From the NCBI GenBank assembly GCA_033964015.1, contig CM066918.1, forward strand, positions 248,001 to 312,000: DNA of 64,000 nt, read 5' to 3'. The first letter of the stretch is position 1. Every line of letters begins with the position of its first letter. This document shows, one piece after another, positions 36,701 to 48,200 of this stretch. The notes below the pieces were generated by a model, which did not search any database, was not told the origin of the DNA, and saw only the letters and a program-made list of their open reading frames with translations. The position numbers and the translations under genes were made by a program. The stretch is from Scolanthus callimorphus. Taxonomy: Eukaryota; Cnidaria; Anthozoa; Actiniaria; Edwardsiidae.

Positions 36701-37288
36701 CTTGACACCTTTTTTTACTTTGTAACCTAAAAACTGCACTGCTCTCAGCCAATCAGAATCCAGAATTTTTTTTTCATATAATTTGCTAGTTTTTCAAATC
36801 TTGGGAGGAGTTTCACCGTGTATAAATAAAGATTGATTGATAGCGCAAAGAACGTTCCTGTGAGTTCTACATTTTAGTTATTTGCACTTGAAATACATCG
36901 TTTTCATAAAAATCATCATCATTTTTTAGAAATAGTGCAGAAAAACAAATTTGGTTTACAGAAGCATTGTACAAACGCGGACGTAGATTTGTCTCGTGTT
37001 TGAAAACTCTAAACCCCAAGTTTGACGATTTTGCTAGGCCCTAAGACGGACAAATAATCTGAAAGCAAGTTTTTGAAATTCTTTAAGGAACTGCATCGTC
37101 GTATTTCATATTCTCTCGTATCGAACACAGATACGAAAACGAAAATGTTTGAGAGGTTATTCAGAAGAAATTTTGGCGAGAAATATTCCAAAGAAGCTTA
37201 TTACAAGTATTCAGTCAAATATGAAATTCTTACCGGAGTCGAACGCCATCACCGCAAGAAGAAACGCAAGTCTTGGAAGAATATTCAT
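27792..37288 (-). CDS. Secreted H-type lectin / follistatin-Kazal protein, [lectin x3]-Kazal-[lectin x3]
   Basis: Coding exons in order: 37288-37234 (signal peptide), 35206-35022, 34309-34127, 33754-33587, 33081-32968, 32391-32272, 32065-31969, 31693-31472 (Kazal), 31170-30791, 30538-30371, 29395-29285, 28803-28687, 28443-28353, 27799-27792 (stop). Every junction is GT-AG with matching phase; 2,019 nt gives about 672 residues. Exon pairs form H-type lectin units with the recurring pattern FxxxPxVxVT...WVExVT...FxxCxREL..FDGxH...WLA. Units A, B and C precede a follistatin/Kazal module and are repeated after it. H-type lectins bind GalNAc or galactose in other invertebrates, and Kazal modules often inhibit serine proteases; a role in mucus, matrix or microbe binding is inference. 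No membrane anchor is seen. The terminal exon adds only two codons and stop. Confidence 0.88.
28035..28334. mobile_element. CAGGGGCGTAGCCAG foldback element, copy 1
   Basis: Termini CAGGGGCGTAGCCAG and CTGGCTACGCCCCTG are exactly inverted, and CTTTG flanks both sides (28,030-28,034; 28,335-28,339) as a target-site duplication. It sits 19 bp from the donor of lectin exon 13. A shorter derivative lies at 60,745-60,871. Confidence 0.88.
30791..31170 (-). CDS. H-type lectin exon (unit A2), intact single exon
   Basis: Encodes a whole lectin unit of 126 residues with HDAAVVWTENV, FTACALKAGR, TYIDYIAYQG and NWWDGTKC. The equivalent unit before the Kazal module is split over two exons (35206-35022 and 34309-34127), so an intron was lost or gained between the copies. 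Confidence 0.9.
31472..31693 (-). CDS. Follistatin/Kazal exon of the minus-strand lectin protein
   Basis: Encodes LDPCIGVTCDFYAICKAF, then RCVCEEVC, then CGVNNVTYLNPCKWRMAVC, the agrin/follistatin-type FOLN plus Kazal pattern (C-x3-C...C-x-C...CGxNxVTYxNxC). Phase 1 in and out, so it is a clean shuffling-type module between two lectin blocks. Confidence 0.92.
32514..32685. mobile_element. Foldback element, TAGACCTCCTCGG ends
   Basis: TAGACCTCCTCGGCTTGGGC...CATTTCAGATCACGTGGCAT is inverted at the right end as ATGCCACGTGATCTGAAATG...GCCCAAGCCGAGGAGGTCTA. Arms of about 60 bp and a short loop, in a lectin-gene intron. Confidence 0.88.
32752..32985. repeat. Direct and inverted copies of a lectin exon end with its splice donor
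   Basis: The end of exon 33081-32968 (coding TFCK) and its donor, reading TTGCAGAATGT.TAGTCGTTTG on the plus strand, occurs as the real copy at about 32,966-32,990, a direct copy at about 32,787-32,812 and an inverted copy at about 32,900-32,930. Intron flank (CATTGTCTATTA) and G-rich sequence are copied too. Confidence 0.85.
34543..34780. mobile_element. Foldback element, AAGCCCCATTTACACGACGG ends
   Basis: The left end is inverted at the right as GTCGTGTAAATGGGGCTTAA. The inside contains repeated GGCACGGCTC / GAGCCGTGCC. A second, partial copy follows at 34,781-35,005, abutting the donor of lectin exon 35206-35022. Confidence 0.88.
35626..35975. mobile_element. Nested repeat: GGGCGGATC element containing a foldback
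   Basis: The outer element has GGGCGGATCTAGGGGGG and CCACCCCCCTT with GCATCCGCCACTG at the other end. Inside, 35,744-35,938 is a foldback with TAGAGCAGATTTCGTATGAC inverted as GTCATACGAAATCTGCTCTA. Confidence 0.8.
37234..37288 (-). CDS. Signal-peptide exon of the minus-strand lectin gene
   Basis: Encodes MNILPRLAFLLAVMAFDS, then a split Gly (phase 1). The exon begins CTCTTGT after acceptor TTTCTCAG, as does the corresponding exon of the plus-strand paralogue (39,189). Confidence 0.88.
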
Positions 37289-37624
37289 GATGAATACAAG
37301 AGCTGAGAAATAAAACAAAGGAAATGTTAGTGCTCAATGAATACAGAGTTCGTGATAGGGGTATAAAAAAAGAATGGAGTCAGGAAATAAGGCAAAGTTT
37401 CAGTTTTGCAAAGAACTCGAGTGATTGATCATGCTTCCCCTAGTACATTGAAAGACAATTAGAGATACAGTCTCACTTCCAGTGAAATACTAGGGGTACT
37501 GTCGCTCAACGAAATAGAAGTATGATAAAAAAAAACATGGCGGGAAATTTAAAAATGCCTTCCAGTGTCGAAGAACTCGTCGTTTCAAAATGTCAAGGCG
37601 AGGAGAAGCGAGATGTAAGCTTAC

Positions 37625-37660
37625 CTTGTCTGAGATCCACTGCCGAGTCCTGAGTGAGGA
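37625..37660 (-). other. Likely 5' UTR exon of the minus-strand lectin gene
   Basis: Ends CTCAGACAAG|GTAAGC, about 30 bp downstream of a TATATAAA box. It contains no start codon in this short form. The 5' boundary is estimated from the TATA spacing. Confidence 0.5.
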
Positions 37661-37685
37661 ATGGTTTGGAGTGTGTGGCCGTGAG

Positions 37686-37693
37686 TTTATATA
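37686..37693 (-). promoter_or_regulatory. TATA box, minus-strand lectin gene
   Basis: The minus strand reads GGTATATAAACTC, about 60 bp upstream of a good splice donor at 37,625. It fits a TATA-driven promoter with transcription starting near 37,658. Confidence 0.5.
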
Positions 37694-37699
37694 CCAATC

Positions 37700-38100
37700 T
37701 GTTGTGAAACTCGCATGGTGGAATTGACAAATCTGCTGCTGTCAAATTATCCGTCATTGAAATGAACATAATAAAACTACACACTTGTTGATTACATCCT
37801 TTAGAAATCTTGCTGATTACGAAACTACCGGTGATTTTAATTAATCATTACTATTGCCTATGAAAACTAATTACATTGTTACAAATTTGTTTTTATAGAA
37901 ACGATAAAATGTATCAAAACAACATTTCATGACCTTAAAATTGGTGTTTCCTTTATTTCGTTTTCAGTAATATGATACTACAATCTAGAAAGTACAGCTC
38001 TTTTTCCCAATAATCATATTATCGTATGTGAACAAATGGATTAATTACAACGGTAGGGCGAGGGGCAGGATCAGTCAATCAGAAGTCAGTCACGCATGCA
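37700..38100. promoter_or_regulatory. Shared upstream region of the head-to-head lectin genes
   Basis: This interval separates the minus-strand TATA box (37,686) from the probable leader exon of the plus-strand gene (ending 38,331). It has no coding frame of note. A bidirectional promoter is an inference from geometry only. Confidence 0.35.
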
Positions 38101-38199
38101 ACTTGAATTCGAATGAGCTGCACTTTCTATCGCTCAAGGAAATTATCACGAAAGTCAACAGAAAAGGTCTCGCGTGGTATTCATTTGATCACAAGGTTC

Positions 38200-38331
38200 G
38201 TAACACTTGGATACCGTTTCAGTGTCGAATGTTTTTGTTCCAGTTTTTCAGACTCTTTCACACTTTCTTTCACGCGTTCCGACAGTGGGTTCCGCCTACA
38301 GAGTTTGCGCAGATCGCTTGAGTTCGCCCAG
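38200..38331 (+). other. Possible 5' UTR exon of the plus-strand lectin gene
   Basis: Ends GTTCGCCCAG|GTAAGAG, a strong donor, upstream of the signal-peptide exon whose acceptor is TTTCCTCAG at 39,188. The 5' limit is not determined. Confidence 0.35.
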
Positions 38332-39188
38332 GTAAGAGATGCACAGTATTAAGCCTCGTAAATTGTTTTTTGCTCCGCATTAACTAATGCTAGAATAAGT
38401 TTTAAGAGAACTACTAGTTGTACCGTGTAAGGTTTTAAACTGAATGGTTACACACGAGTGGCGGCGGATGAAGAGGAGGAAGAGAGTGAGCGCGAGAGAA
38501 AGGAAAGGCATAGAAAAGGTACCAGCAAAAAGTTACCGCGCTCTGACAGCATAGATTCCCAAAGTTCGATATACATCACATCCTCAGTGAAAACTGAATC
38601 CCCAGTGCAAACTGAATTCACTTAAGATTAGTTCTAAGCTTCTAAGTTGTTGTATTTTAAACAAAAATGAGTCTTATTGTTTTTTGCTCGACATGTGAGC
38701 TCAATGCACGAATTGAAAATGTAGCGATGCGACGATTAAATGGACTTTTACGCTGACAGAAACGTTTGAAAGTTAACAACTCCGTATACTCAGTATTGAT
38801 GCTTATTTTTATATAGTCATGACATACTGGTAATTGTATTGTTTTATCTACGGTCGATTCGGATAATATTACGAATGTTCTTACTTTATCATACAAACAG
38901 GCCGCGAATCACGGAAAACGGCGCAACCAACTACATTTGTCGTGGATTTGTTTATTACATTTTTCATGAAAACGTATGTTCTTGCGCAGCGTGTAGGTTT
39001 TCTTATTTATAATTTTATATAATTGCAATCTTTGTTAATTTATGAAAGATGAAATATAATTCTTAGCAAAAGATCATAAACATATATTGCCTTTTGCTTA
39101 TAATCCGTAATAATTTGTAATAGATATTACTGTAAACATTGTAGCAGAGAGAATCAGGAAAGACTAAGTGATTTTGTTTTTTCCTCAG

Positions 39189-39275
39189 CTCTTGTCTGGA
39201 TTGTCGTATCGATCATGATCATAACACTGCTGGTTTTCTTATTGACGCTTTTTATACTGGAAAGACAAGTCATTG
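39189..39275 (+). CDS. Signal-peptide exon of the plus-strand lectin gene
   Basis: Begins CTCTTGT, then ATG at 39,215 encodes MIITLLVFLLTLFILERQVI and a split Gly (phase 1). The layout matches the minus-strand gene's first coding exon. The phase fits the exon at 41,943. Confidence 0.75.
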
Positions 39276-42200
39276 GTAAGAGAGTTAAGGTTACTGAGAA
39301 CCTTCGCGTACGTCCTCGGAAAAAAATCATACACCTCCTTAGTCTAACCAAAACATGTCAACCTATATATCACTGGAAAGCTTATAGAATGGACTAATTT
39401 ATTTTTTTAATTTTTTATTAATATATTTTTTTGAAGGTTTTATTTAAAATGTGGGTGTGACACTTTCAAGAGCTATCGCCGCCGAACTGCTTGACTTTGA
39501 CTCCCAAGTAACACATTGTTTTAAATCCTTTTAAGGTTTCTCAATCTCAAAAACCGTGTCTGCGTTTTTTAAAATTTTGCTTAGTTTAAAAGTTATGGAA
39601 GTTTTAAATTTCCAAGGTCAAATTTTATAGAATTTTCACGCTCTAAAAATTAAAAAAAAATCATAACTTTTGAACTAAACAAAAAAAAAAAAAAACGAAA
39701 AACGAAGACACGGATTTTGAGAAACACCTTTAAGGATTAAAGCAATGTGTTTCTTGGGAGTGAAGGTAAAGCAGTTCGGCGGCGATTGCTCTTGAACTTT
39801 TTTATAAAAGCTTTAAAAAAATTATATCTATTAAAAAATTACTTCTTTTTGCCATAGCCCGCTAGTCCATTCTATAAGCTTTCCAACGATATATAGGTTG
39901 ACATGTTTTGGTTAAACTAAAGACGAGCATGATTTTTTTTCCAAGGACGTGCGCGAAAGTTCTCAGTACTTAAGGAGACACTCGCAGGGTCGTGTCAAAC
40001 TAGTTTAGCAGGTGATTCAAACATCCTTCAACATTTGTTAAACACGCCATGACTAGCTAGTTCAATTTCCTAGTTTTAACCAAGCGAGTTCAACAAAAGT
40101 TGAAATGTGTTGAATCCCCCCCGGGGGGGGGGGGGGGACTCCCCATAAAAGTAGACTGGGGTACTCGTCGGGAAAATTGATTTTAACCCTAAGGGATAGC
40201 AAATAGTGTGTGGTCAACAGTGAATTTTACCCCTAAGAGACAGCAAATTGGTTGCGGAAAATGTCCCAGGGTTTTACGAGCAACGCTAATTGACGTATAA
40301 ACAGTAAGGCTGCGTACACACTTTCTGCCCAAGGTCCGGACCTTGTACTCGGGCACCAGTGCTGTGCAGGAATTTTGGCTTCGGCACTCGAAAAACTAGA
40401 GTGTTCACATTAGTACTCGGGCACCGTGCCTGGGCGCCAAGTGTGTACGCAGCCTAAGTTTCTGAGAGCGTCGGTTCGCATCAAAGTCTTGACGCACAAC
40501 GAAAAGAGAAACATGGGCGATTCTTCGCACCCAGTGATTAGATTACAATATTTTTTTTTCTGAGATCACATATGTCAACCATGGCCATGCTTGTTGATTT
40601 CAAGCAAATAGATGTTAATTATTTTTTGACAAGCGTGGCTTAGGTCCACACGTATCCGAATATCTTCGGAAACGGAGATTTTTCTCCGTATTTTAAAAAA
40701 TCCGCGTCCACACGGACCGTTTTTAAATCGTATCTGCCCTTCCACACGTATACGCGAAAACGATTCGATTTTTTTACACAAGACTTCAGCTATCGGGTAT
40801 GCGCCATTCTTGAGCCCAGAGCTCTCCGGCTCGTCTGCTGGCAGGGGAGGCTCTGGGAATAACCATTTGAGGGCCTTAGCTGATTGGGTGATTTTGAGCG
40901 TTGGGGCATATACGCAAAGATGTTTCTCTAACCGGCTCTGTATCAAATCTCGCGCATGCGTCAGTGGTTGTCACCAGAGCCTCCCCATTCTCTTACCCAA
41001 CGGCTTGCCTACTCGCGGGGGAGGCTCTGTTGACAGCCACTGACGCATGCGCGAGATATGGTACAGAGCCGCCGAGAGAAAGATTTTTCTGCGCATGCAC
41101 CAACGCTCAAAATCAGCCAATCAGATACCTCTGGGTACGAGAATGCCTCTGGGCATGCGCGGGATGCAAGCGCATGCAGCCTTCGAAATGCAAGTGCACT
41201 GGACCCTTACTTTGACGTCGTCGTATTTGAAAACCTCCGTTTTCGGCCGTCCACACGAATACGATACAGTCTGGAGAGCGTTTTCGAAAATCTTCGTTTT
41301 ATTGTCAGAAAACGCAAGAAAAAAGAAAAAAATATCCGTTGACGAAAATATTCGGATACGTGTGGACGGGGTAGGTCTGCATTACCAGGCTTTATAATAA
41401 TTTAATCCCTGTACCGGTTTCTACCTACAGCCCGTACAGCGGATATCAGGCCCAAAATGTCCCGGGGTTTTCGTAGTTGATTCTCGGCTCACAATTAATT
41501 GCATTTCTTACCATTTATGATATCCTAATGTACCAAATTTGGTATTTAATGGATTAAAGATTATTATTATTATTATATTTATTATAATAAATTAAGCCCT
41601 CTTCTGGTTTCTATCTGCAGCCCGTACAGCGGATATCACCCCCAAAATGGCCAGGGGTTTTCGTAGTTGATTCTCTCGGCTCACAAGCTAATATATATAT
41701 TATAATAAATTAAGCCCTCTTCTGGTTTCTATCTGCAGCCCCTCCAGTGGAGATCACCCCCAAAATGTCCCGGGGTTTTGGTAGTTGATTCTCAGCTCAC
41801 AAGCTAATATATTTATTATAATACTGGTTTCTATCTGCAGCCCCTCCAGTGGATATCTCCCCCAAAATGTCCCGGGGTTTTGGTAGTTGATTCTCGGCTC
41901 ACAAGCTAATATATTTATTATAATACTGGTTTCTATCTGCAGCCCCTCCTGTGGAGATCGCTCATGGTCGTCTCCCCGTCACGATCCTGGACGTTCAGAC
42001 CTACGCATGTGCCACCCACGTGTTTGCCACGCCCTTTTCTAGTGACAGCCTCGCCGTCCATCTCAGCCCTGCGCGCGTGGCGAACACACCGCCTTTGTAC
42101 GACACTTCGACTGTGTGGATTGATCACGTGTCTAAAACTGAATTCACCGCGTGCGTAGATCCATCGGCTTTGGTACCCATGTTACGGGTAAGTGATTACC

Positions 42201-45200
42201 ATGGCAACGAGACTAACATGGTATAAAGGAATCGGAAGCGCTACGATAATCAAGTCGTCTAAATATTTTTAACGTCCAAAGTTTCGAGTGTTCGGGCGCT
42301 TTGCTCTAACTTGACCATGCATTTGCCATTCCAAAGATTTTGCACATTTTGGAAGCGCAGGCCTAGTAGATATTCAAGCAGTCCCTATTTGCCTAATGTA
42401 CTGAAATGTACTGTAATGCTTGTTTAGGCCCTTGAGGTTCACTGGCTGGCGTACCTGTACAAGCCAACTACTGGTGTGTCCGGTGTGGTGTCCGTCCCAG
42501 TCTGGACGTCCGGTACCAAGTGTGTTGTCATCACTTATCCAACGGTAAGTGTGTCACGTGACGCAAACCGTGTACTTGACATTTGTAGCAGAACTACCAA
42601 GGCATCTTGCTTCTGTAGATCAATGGCGTATTAAGTACTGCTTTTTTTCCTCAGAAACAAACATACTTGTATCAGTACCTTGGCGAGACTGCTATTAATA
42701 TACCAACGAACTTTCGGAAAATCGTACTTCATGAGGCATTTTTTAGTAAAAGCTGGCAACAAGTGCCATCTTATGCAAAATTTTACGCTCAATCCGAATT
42801 TTTTTGTTGCCGACGCCGATTTTCCATTTTAAGAGGTGAAATGATGTCATGATTGACAGCTGTCACACAAACCTCTACAATGAATTTTTCGCCGATTTTT
42901 CTTTTCAAATTTTAACGGCCAGTAAAATTCAAATGGATAAGTGGCAATGCGGTATTCAAAAAATGTATCTATATTATGGGATAGGTGATTGATGGGCGTA
43001 GAACTTCATCCAAAATGGCGGATCCAAGATGGCCGCCGTGCCGCCATTTTGGATATCTGGCGATTTTTTGAGGCCATCACGTTCAAAGACTATACTTTAA
43101 AAAAATGAAAGACAAAAACTTAAACGATTTTGCAATACATAAAAAATAGCAACAGACGATTATGGCGGAAAGACAATACTATATAGGCAAATATATGATT
43201 GTCGTTAAGTGAATTTAGGTAGGAAGCGCAATCCACAAAGTTAGTCCTTCCTACTTTAAAAAATTCTTATTTTGACTATTGATTTCAAAGCCTATCACTG
43301 AGTCAAATACATCTACGACTATTGTTTTAAATGCATGCAGAATATTCCTCTAACACGCTCAGGAATAATAATAATAACAAAAAAGCAAGGATAAAGGGGA
43401 AAATTCTCTATGACAATTTAGAGGCGTTGCTCCAGCCTTTTCCGTATCTTTTTTATAGCCTGGTGGTGGCAGCTTTGAACTTATAAGCAAAAGTGCCGAA
43501 TGTAAGACTTTAATTCGACCTCGGAGTAGCTTTTCTCTCTATGCCTGAAAGCCTTCTCCTATTCCAACCCTTTTCTTGTCTGAGGTTTCCTTTTGTGGTT
43601 TCCTGCTGGTCCTGAGGTTTCCGCGATTTTTCGATTATGCCACGGGGGCAGCAGATTGCATGATCGTTGTGACTCAACTCTTTATATAAGGACTTCAAAG
43701 CACAGTTTTGTGGCCGGGACCAAGGATGATCATCGAAAAATGGGGATATCGTTTAGATCGAAAAATCAAGCGGCGGTGAATCTGATTCACCTTTTTTATA
43801 TGATTTGCCTTTTATATATTAAATATGGCTTCATTCGACCAGCAGCACTGCAGTTCATACTGTGATACCTTGAATTCATTGTCAGCTGTTTATTTCCATG
43901 CCTTTTTTGACTACCAGACTGATAGTTTTTTAAAAATCAAATTTGACGATATGACGGCCATCTTGGATCCGCCATTTTGATTATCACAGCAGCGCCATAT
44001 CCGAATAATACGACACTTTCTCGTATAGAACATTCTAAACTATCCTGTTCAAGTTAAATATTCGTTCGAATTTGAAAAATAGCGACAAAAATATTTTAAG
44101 GGGTTCGCGAACAGCTGTCAATCATGATGACGTCGTTTTCACCCATTAAAACGCAAAATCAGAGATGGCAACAAGAAAATTCGGATTCAGCGTGAAAAAT
44201 TACATAAGAAAACTCTTGTTGCCAGCTTTTACTAAAAAATGCCTCATGCGCCTTAAACATTGCAATTTTCTGATATTTCGTCTAGTCTATACGGTGTTTA
44301 CATCTTGTTGCCACCCAATTCAGATCATGTGATTATTCCTCTGGGTGGTTACAATTGTCAAATTTTCCTCACTAGATCGCGTGCACGAGTGTATGTGCAG
44401 AACTAACAAAAGTATCCACCAAAAGGAATCATCACATGATCTGAATTGGGTAGCAACAAGATATAAACACCGTTAGCCGATTTGGTCTATGGAAAAAAAT
44501 TGTTGTTGCTTTATTGTTGCTGGAGTAGCTTTGATGTCGTCATTGTTGTTGTTGTTGTTGTTGTTAAAGGCCCATCACCAACCGGGAGCCTTTGCGCCCC
44601 GTTTTCTTTTGTTTTCAAATTGATCCATTATTTTTCGGGTGCACTGATTGGCTAAGAGTCCGCAAAGGCTTTCTGTTGGTGATGGGCCTGGGCAGGTGTC
44701 ATTATGGAGTTGGTCTTCCCTACTCTGCGACAAACAAATAATTTAATTGCGCAACTTTTGCTGACAACTTTCTTTTTTTTGTTGTGTTGCCATAGAGACT
44801 ATCCGTGGTGCCTAGTGTTTAGCAACAGCAATGCACGGCAAACGCCTTAAACGCCACGATTCTACGGCCGTCTGGACAGAGGACATCACCTCTGAGGATT
44901 TTAAACTGTGTCTGCGCGAGATTAAAAACTTTGATGGTGAACACAAAGACATAAAAGTGGTACGTATGATATCCCTATTGCATTATTCTCGTGCATTTTG
45001 TCCTTAAAGAACCGCACTAAATATTGGATAGCTGGTGTGAAATCTAATGGTCGCCAGACAAGTCTCAATCCACCATTCCAGCTGTTCGCACACTAACCGG
45101 CATGTAGCGCGCGCCTAATGTGGCTGTCAAATGGGATAAGGGCCGGGGGGGGGGGGGGGGGGGGACCATTGATTTTGTTTGCTACTTTTTCGTTCTCATA

Positions 45201-48200
45201 TCATGTGATGTACAACTGATTTCAGAACTGGTTGGTGCTCAGCGATCTTCCCCCGGAATGGGTTAAAGCCAAACACACAGGGATGCTGAACTTTCCCAAC
45301 ACCCTCCCACCGCTGGAAATCTTTAGATATAGTTATTGTCAGGTAAGTAATCATTTAACGACGTAATAAGTAATTTTAACTCAAGTTGCTAGCATTAAAT
45401 AAGATTGCCATAGGTAAGGGGGAGGGGGGTTAAGAGGGATGGATGATAAGAATGCAGAATTCATGGATCCAGAAACAAGTGAAGTTACTGCTACCAACTC
45501 TCGTACACCAGTAACTTGCTATTCACTCGCGCATACATTTTCATACTCACGTCACTTTAGAACCCCTGCGCAAGCAAACCATTTAGTGCAGACTACACAG
45601 AGAAGATTTTTAAAGATTTAATTATTGAATTAAGACACACTTTGATCTCATGAACCGATAGGGTTATCCGGTATAATTTTTGAAACTGGCATGGCTTTTA
45701 TACACTTGCTGGTTGTTGATGCCAGAGAGACAAACTTTATTTATACACGACAAAACTCTCAGAGCATGCGTGTCACACACGACTTTTGTTCTTGCAGGAG
45801 TTCACATTTCCTAAGATGTTTTTCACCGTGCCGACTATGATCGCAACACCAAGCCACAGGAACAACCTCTATAGTTCACGAAACATCTGGCCCGAGACTA
45901 ACTCCATTACATATTGGATAGAGGTAACTAACACTATTACATACTGGATAGAGGTAACTAACGCTATTACATACTGGATAGAGGTAACTAACACTATTAC
46001 ATATTGGATAGAGGTAACTAACGCTATTACATACTGGATAGAGGTAACTAACGCTATTACATACTGGATAGAGGTAACTAACGCTATGACATACTGGATA
46101 GAGGTAACTAACGCTATTACATACAGGATAGAGGTAAATAACGCTATTATATTACATACTGGATAGAGGTAACTAACGCTATTATACATAGTGGATAGAG
46201 GTAACTAACGCTATTGCATACTGGATAGAGGTAACTAACGCTATTACATACTGGATAGAGGTAACTAACGCTATTACATACTGGAAAGAGGTAACTAACG
46301 CTATTACATACTGGATAGAGTTATGGTGTGATTCGCTCGAAATACAACGTGCGTCCATCGACCTTTGTGACTGATAGCAAGTGTCAATGACTTGTTTTAC
46401 CCACTATATGGTATTCAGACCCTAATATGATCTAATGTGGTGATCCCTACAGAGCATTACTAACCAGCAGTACACGATTTGTGTGAAAGATCTTCAACCT
46501 TATCGAGTTCACCACGATCCCATACTAGTCAGTTTTCTAGTGCTTGGAGGTAAGCAACCTGCCTGATAGACCATAAAAATGCTCAGAAAACTGTAAGCTT
46601 TCTTCAACTTCCCTGTTATCACCATATCCACTCACCTTGAAAAATAAAAAGGAATTGTCAGGGAATTTTGTAATCGATCGGCAAAATTTGTAAAAACTGG
46701 CCAAAGGTCAAGTTATTTCATTGATCCACAAAAAAGGGTTAGCCTGTCATTGACAACCAATATATACACGCGCAAGCACTGATTTCATGTTCTTCTCTGC
46801 TATTGTTGTTCTAATCATGCGGGACCGCAGCGGCATAGAAATAAGACTAAATACCAATCTAAAAAATAACTTGGACTTTTAAAACGCCTTATCAAGAGTA
46901 TATATCAGAGGAACGCCCCTATTTCTGAGTCCCATGTGTAGTATCATCATAATTATTATCGTTCTAGACCTCCATCCGTGTCTGACGGTGACGTGCGGGA
47001 ACTACGCCTCGTGCGCGGCCTACTCATCCAGTGACGTGCGCTGCGAGTGTCCGAAATCATGTCCGTACTACGAGGAACAGTACTGTGGTAGTAACGGAGT
47101 CACCTACACCAACAGGTGCTCGTATAACCAGATGGTGTGTACCACAGGGAACCAGTTTGCAATCAGCCCAGGCAGCTGTGAGGGTACGTTAGATGTCTGT
47201 GTCTGTCTGTCTGTCTCTTCGTCAGTATGTCTGTGTCTGTCTGCCTCTTTGTCAGTCTCTGTCTGTCTGTCTGTCTGTCTGTCTCTTCGTCAGTCTTTCT
47301 GTGTCCGTCTGCCTCTTTATCAGTCTGTTTGTGTCTGTCTGCTTGTTTGTGTCTGTCTGCCAGTCTATTTGTGTCTGCCAGTCTATTGTGTCTGTCTGCC
47401 AGTCTATTTGTGTCTGCCAGTCTATTTGTGTCTATCAGTCTATTTGTGTCTGTATGTATGCCTGTCAGTCTGTTTGTGTCTGTCTGTCAGTCTGTTTGTG
47501 TCTGTCTGCCAGTCTGTTTGTGTCTGTCTGCCAGTCTGTTTGTGTCTGTCTGCCAGTCTATTTGTGTCTATCAGTCTATTTGTGTCTGTATGCCTGTCAG
47601 TCTGTTTGTGTCTGTCTACTTGCTTGTGTCTATCAGTCTTTTGTGTATGTCTGCCAGTCTATTTGTGTCTGCCAGACTATTGTCTATCAGTCTATTTGTG
47701 TCTGTATGTATGCCTGTCAGTCTGTTTGTGTCTGTCTAATTGTTTGTGTCTGTCTGTCTGTCTGTGTGTGTCTGTCTGTCAGCCTGTATGCCTGTCTGTG
47801 TGTTTGTCTATGTGTCTGTCAGTCTGTTTGTTCCGTGTCAGTCTGTTTGTGTCTGTCTGTCTGTTTGGGTCTGTTTGTTTGTGTCTGTCTGTGTGTGTCT
47901 GTCTGTCAGCCTGTATGCCTGTCTGTGTGTTTCTGTGTCTGTCAGTCTGTTTGTTCCGTGTCAGTCTGTTTGTGTCTGTCTGTCTGTTGGGTCTGTTTGT
48001 TTGTGTCTGTCTGTGTGTGTCTGTCTGTGTGTGTCTGTCTGTCAGCCTGTATGCCTGTCTGTGTGTTTGTCTGTGTCTGTCAGTCTGTTTGTTCCGTGTC
48101 AGTCTGTTTGTGTCTGTCTGTCTGTTTGGGTCTGTTTGTTTGTGTCTGTCTGTGTGTGTCTGTCTGTCAGCCTGTATGCCTGTCTGTGTGTTTGTCTGTG

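Noticed and set aside
45904..46320. CRISPR-like 30-bp repeats
   Set aside because: There are no unique spacers, and the unit is an exon-intron junction copy.
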